DNA of 64,000 nucleotides from Clostridiales bacterium. Its GTDB lineage: Bacteria > Bacillota > Clostridia > Christensenellales > CAG-138. The notes under the pieces are model-generated. The model did not search any database. It was given only the letters and a program-made list of their open reading frames with translations, and was not told the origin of the DNA. Shown here piece by piece: positions 62,694-64,000 of this stretch (its first letter is position 1; each line of letters opens with the position of its first letter). The stretch is taken from NCBI GenBank assembly GCA_004558525.1, contig SFCQ01000006.1, positions 40,289-104,288 of the forward strand. The letters run 5' to 3'. The position numbers and the translations under genes were made by a program.

Positions 62694-64000
62694 ATGGAGA
62701 AGAAAGGTACAAAAATTGCCTATTTTATAGCTTGCGCTATCTTCATCGTACTGCTCGTGGTACTTGGCGTAATCTATAAAGACAAACCCATGCCCGTCAT
62801 TGACGGTGAAGAGGCTGCAACGCCCTTCGCGGCAACGTTCTGGTCGCTGCTGCCGCCTATCGTAGCTATCGTGCTTGCACTTATAAGCAAGGAGGTTTAT
62901 TCTTCCCTGTTCCTTGGCTGCCTGGTGGGCTTCCTTGTTGTCCTGGGCATAATGGTGGATCTGATGAACAAGGGCGGCGGAAGCGAAGCCTTCGGCCGTT
63001 GGGCAAAGAAGACTGTTAAGAGCCGCTGCGCCGCTCAGCTTCTCACCATGCTGCTTGGCGTGCTTATCTTCATCGATGACTATTTCAACTGCCTCACCGT
63101 CGGCGCCGTCATGCGTCCCGTTACCGAGAGCCACAAGATCAGCCGCGCTAAGCTCGCCTACATAATCGACGCTACCGCAGCTCCGGTCTGCATGATCGCT
63201 CCCGTATCTTCCTACGGCCTTATGCTCAAGCATGAGTACAACGCTCAGGTCAAGGACGATCTGTTCACCACTCCCGAGCGTCCGTTCGAAGGCGCTGACG
63301 ATTATGAGAAGCCTGCAAAGGGCAAGTCCTCCGTGCTGGACCTTCTTATCCCTGTTATAGTGCTTATTGTCGTTTGCGTTATCGCGCTTGTATACTCCGG
63401 CGGTTACTTTACCGAAGGCGAAGAAGGCTATCAGCAGTTTACTGTCGCCTTCTCCAATGCCGATGCCGGCGTAGCCCTTGCCCTTGGCGGACTTATAGGA
63501 TTGCTGTTCACGTTCGTCTATTTCTGGATCCGCGGCGCCTGGACGCTTTGCTCCTTCACCCGTTATGCCATGTTCTCCGCTGAATTTGTCAGGAATGCCA
63601 TGGCTAACGCTAGCAAGCTGAAGCTGTTCCTGCCCGCGGTCATATTCATAATCGGCGCTGCCATAGGCTTTGCTACCGGTACTTCCTGGGGCACCATCGG
63701 CATAATGGCTCCTATAGTCGTTTCCGTATTCGACTATGCAACCGAGCCTACCCTCTGCGTTATCGGACTTGCGGCTGCCTGCTCCGGCGGCGTTATGGGC
63801 GACCATTGCTCACCGATATCCGATACTACCATCATGGCTTCCGCCGGTGCGCACTGCTTCCATCTGAATCATGTGTTCACCCAGCTGCCTTATGCGCTTA
63901 CGGTTGCCGCTGTAGCGTTTGTAAGCTTCATACTTGCCGGCCTTATCCAGCAGGTATGGCTGAACCTTGCAATAGCCATAGTGCTTATGGTCGGCACCCT
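62694..64000 (+). CDS. Na+/H+ antiporter, NhaC family (partial, runs off window)
   Basis: At least 435 codons, still open at the right edge. The start has GGAGGAG 7 bases upstream. It carries the family core LIFIDDYFNCLTVGAVMRPV, KLAYIIDATAAPVCMIAP and, near the end, GDHCSPISDTTIMASAGA, plus about 9 hydrophobic segments. Compared with full-length relatives as I remember them, three internal blocks seem missing (after about residue 77, after 170 and after 282), yet the frame stays open. Codon use is C-ending rich, like the permease at 28430. Confidence 0.85.
   Translation, partial: MEKKGTKIAYFIACAIFIVLLVVLGVIYKDKPMPVIDGEEAATPFAATFWSLLPPIVAIVLALISKEVYSSLFLGCLVGFLVVLGIMVDLMNKGGGSEAFGRWAKKTVKSRCAAQLLTMLLGVLIFIDDYFNCLTVGAVMRPVTESHKISRAKLAYIIDATAAPVCMIAPVSSYGLMLKHEYNAQVKDDLFTTPERPFEGADDYEKPAKGKSSVLDLLIPVIVLIVVCVIALVYSGGYFTEGEEGYQQFTVAFSNADAGVALALGGLIGLLFTFVYFWIRGAWTLCSFTRYAMFSAEFVRNAMANASKLKLFLPAVIFIIGAAIGFATGTSWGTIGIMAPIVVSVFDYATEPTLCVIGLAAACSGGVMGDHCSPISDTTIMASAGAHCFHLNHVFTQLPYALTVAAVAFVSFILAGLIQQVWLNLAIAIVLMVGT

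Noticed and set aside
62673..63806. 377-codon minus-strand open frame
   Set aside because: Exact antisense of the NhaC-type gene, which has a promoter, ribosome-binding site and family motifs.
1..64000. tRNA, rRNA or CRISPR arrays
   Set aside because: No T-arm-type GGTTCGANNCC context with a cloverleaf, no rRNA core sequence and no regularly spaced direct repeats were seen by eye.

Overview
This window looks like the chromosome of an endospore-forming, Gram-positive, fermentative bacterium of the class Clostridia. The evidence is two small acid-soluble spore proteins, BofA with its YaaL neighbour, YlbJ, two spore-coat-type proteins, Pta-AckA acetate metabolism, HrcA/CIRCE heat-shock control and a tetrahydrofolate riboswitch on a folT gene. 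GC content is moderate. Most genes prefer ATA for Ile and AGG/AGC for Arg/Ser, but two transporter genes depart from this. Species or genus cannot be named from the sequence alone. I found no tRNA, rRNA, CRISPR array, prophage or transposase gene.

Layout. 0-15 kb is a core housekeeping block, mostly on the minus strand: rsmD, coaD, a coiled-coil acidic protein, asnA, then ylbJ and tmcAL (plus strand), pta-ackA, DUF177-rpmF, plsX, acpP, rnc, smc and ftsY (cut by the window edge). 15-31 kb is mixed: amidohydrolase, NAD(P)HX dehydratase, recX, two spore coat genes, lipoproteins, thiI with its cysteine desulfurase, a lone clpC, a cell-wall amidase, bofA/yaaL, folT behind its riboswitch, an APC amino-acid permease and a DUF1002 protein. 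31-44 kb holds prmA-rsmE-mtaB-HIT facing the hrcA-grpE-dnaK-dnaJ operon, then hemW-lepA. 44-53 kb holds LUD, GIY-YIG and membrane proteins, IMP dehydrogenase, a DUF4392 protein, two SASPs, recG, a FakA/YloV-like kinase and Asp23. 53-64 kb holds an alkyltransferase, transketolase, tadA, a DMT transporter, tyrS, a YigZ protein, a secreted repeat protein and an NhaC-type antiporter cut by the right edge.

How the genes relate. The heat-shock operon has a sigma-A promoter followed by a perfect CIRCE. ThiI and the adjacent desulfurase form a tRNA thiolation pair. FolT is controlled by a THF riboswitch followed by a hairpin that can mask its ribosome-binding site. Against the gene order I recall for Clostridia, the block asp23-yloV-recG-SASP-rsmD-coaD-ylbJ-tmcAL-pta-ackA-...-ftsY is split by about 34 kb, and the prmA-rsmE-mtaB block is inverted relative to dnaJ.

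The most unusual feature is a dispersed non-coding element in three copies (31.5, 45.9 and 62.1 kb). Two copies are exactly 200 bp. Each copy is a chain of about six hairpins with compensatory changes between copies, and the two 200-bp copies are each bracketed by a 19-22 bp direct duplication of a local hairpin. It looks like a small non-autonomous mobile element associated with hairpins or terminators. A second oddity is the NhaC-type antiporter gene, which seems to lack three internal segments while staying in frame.
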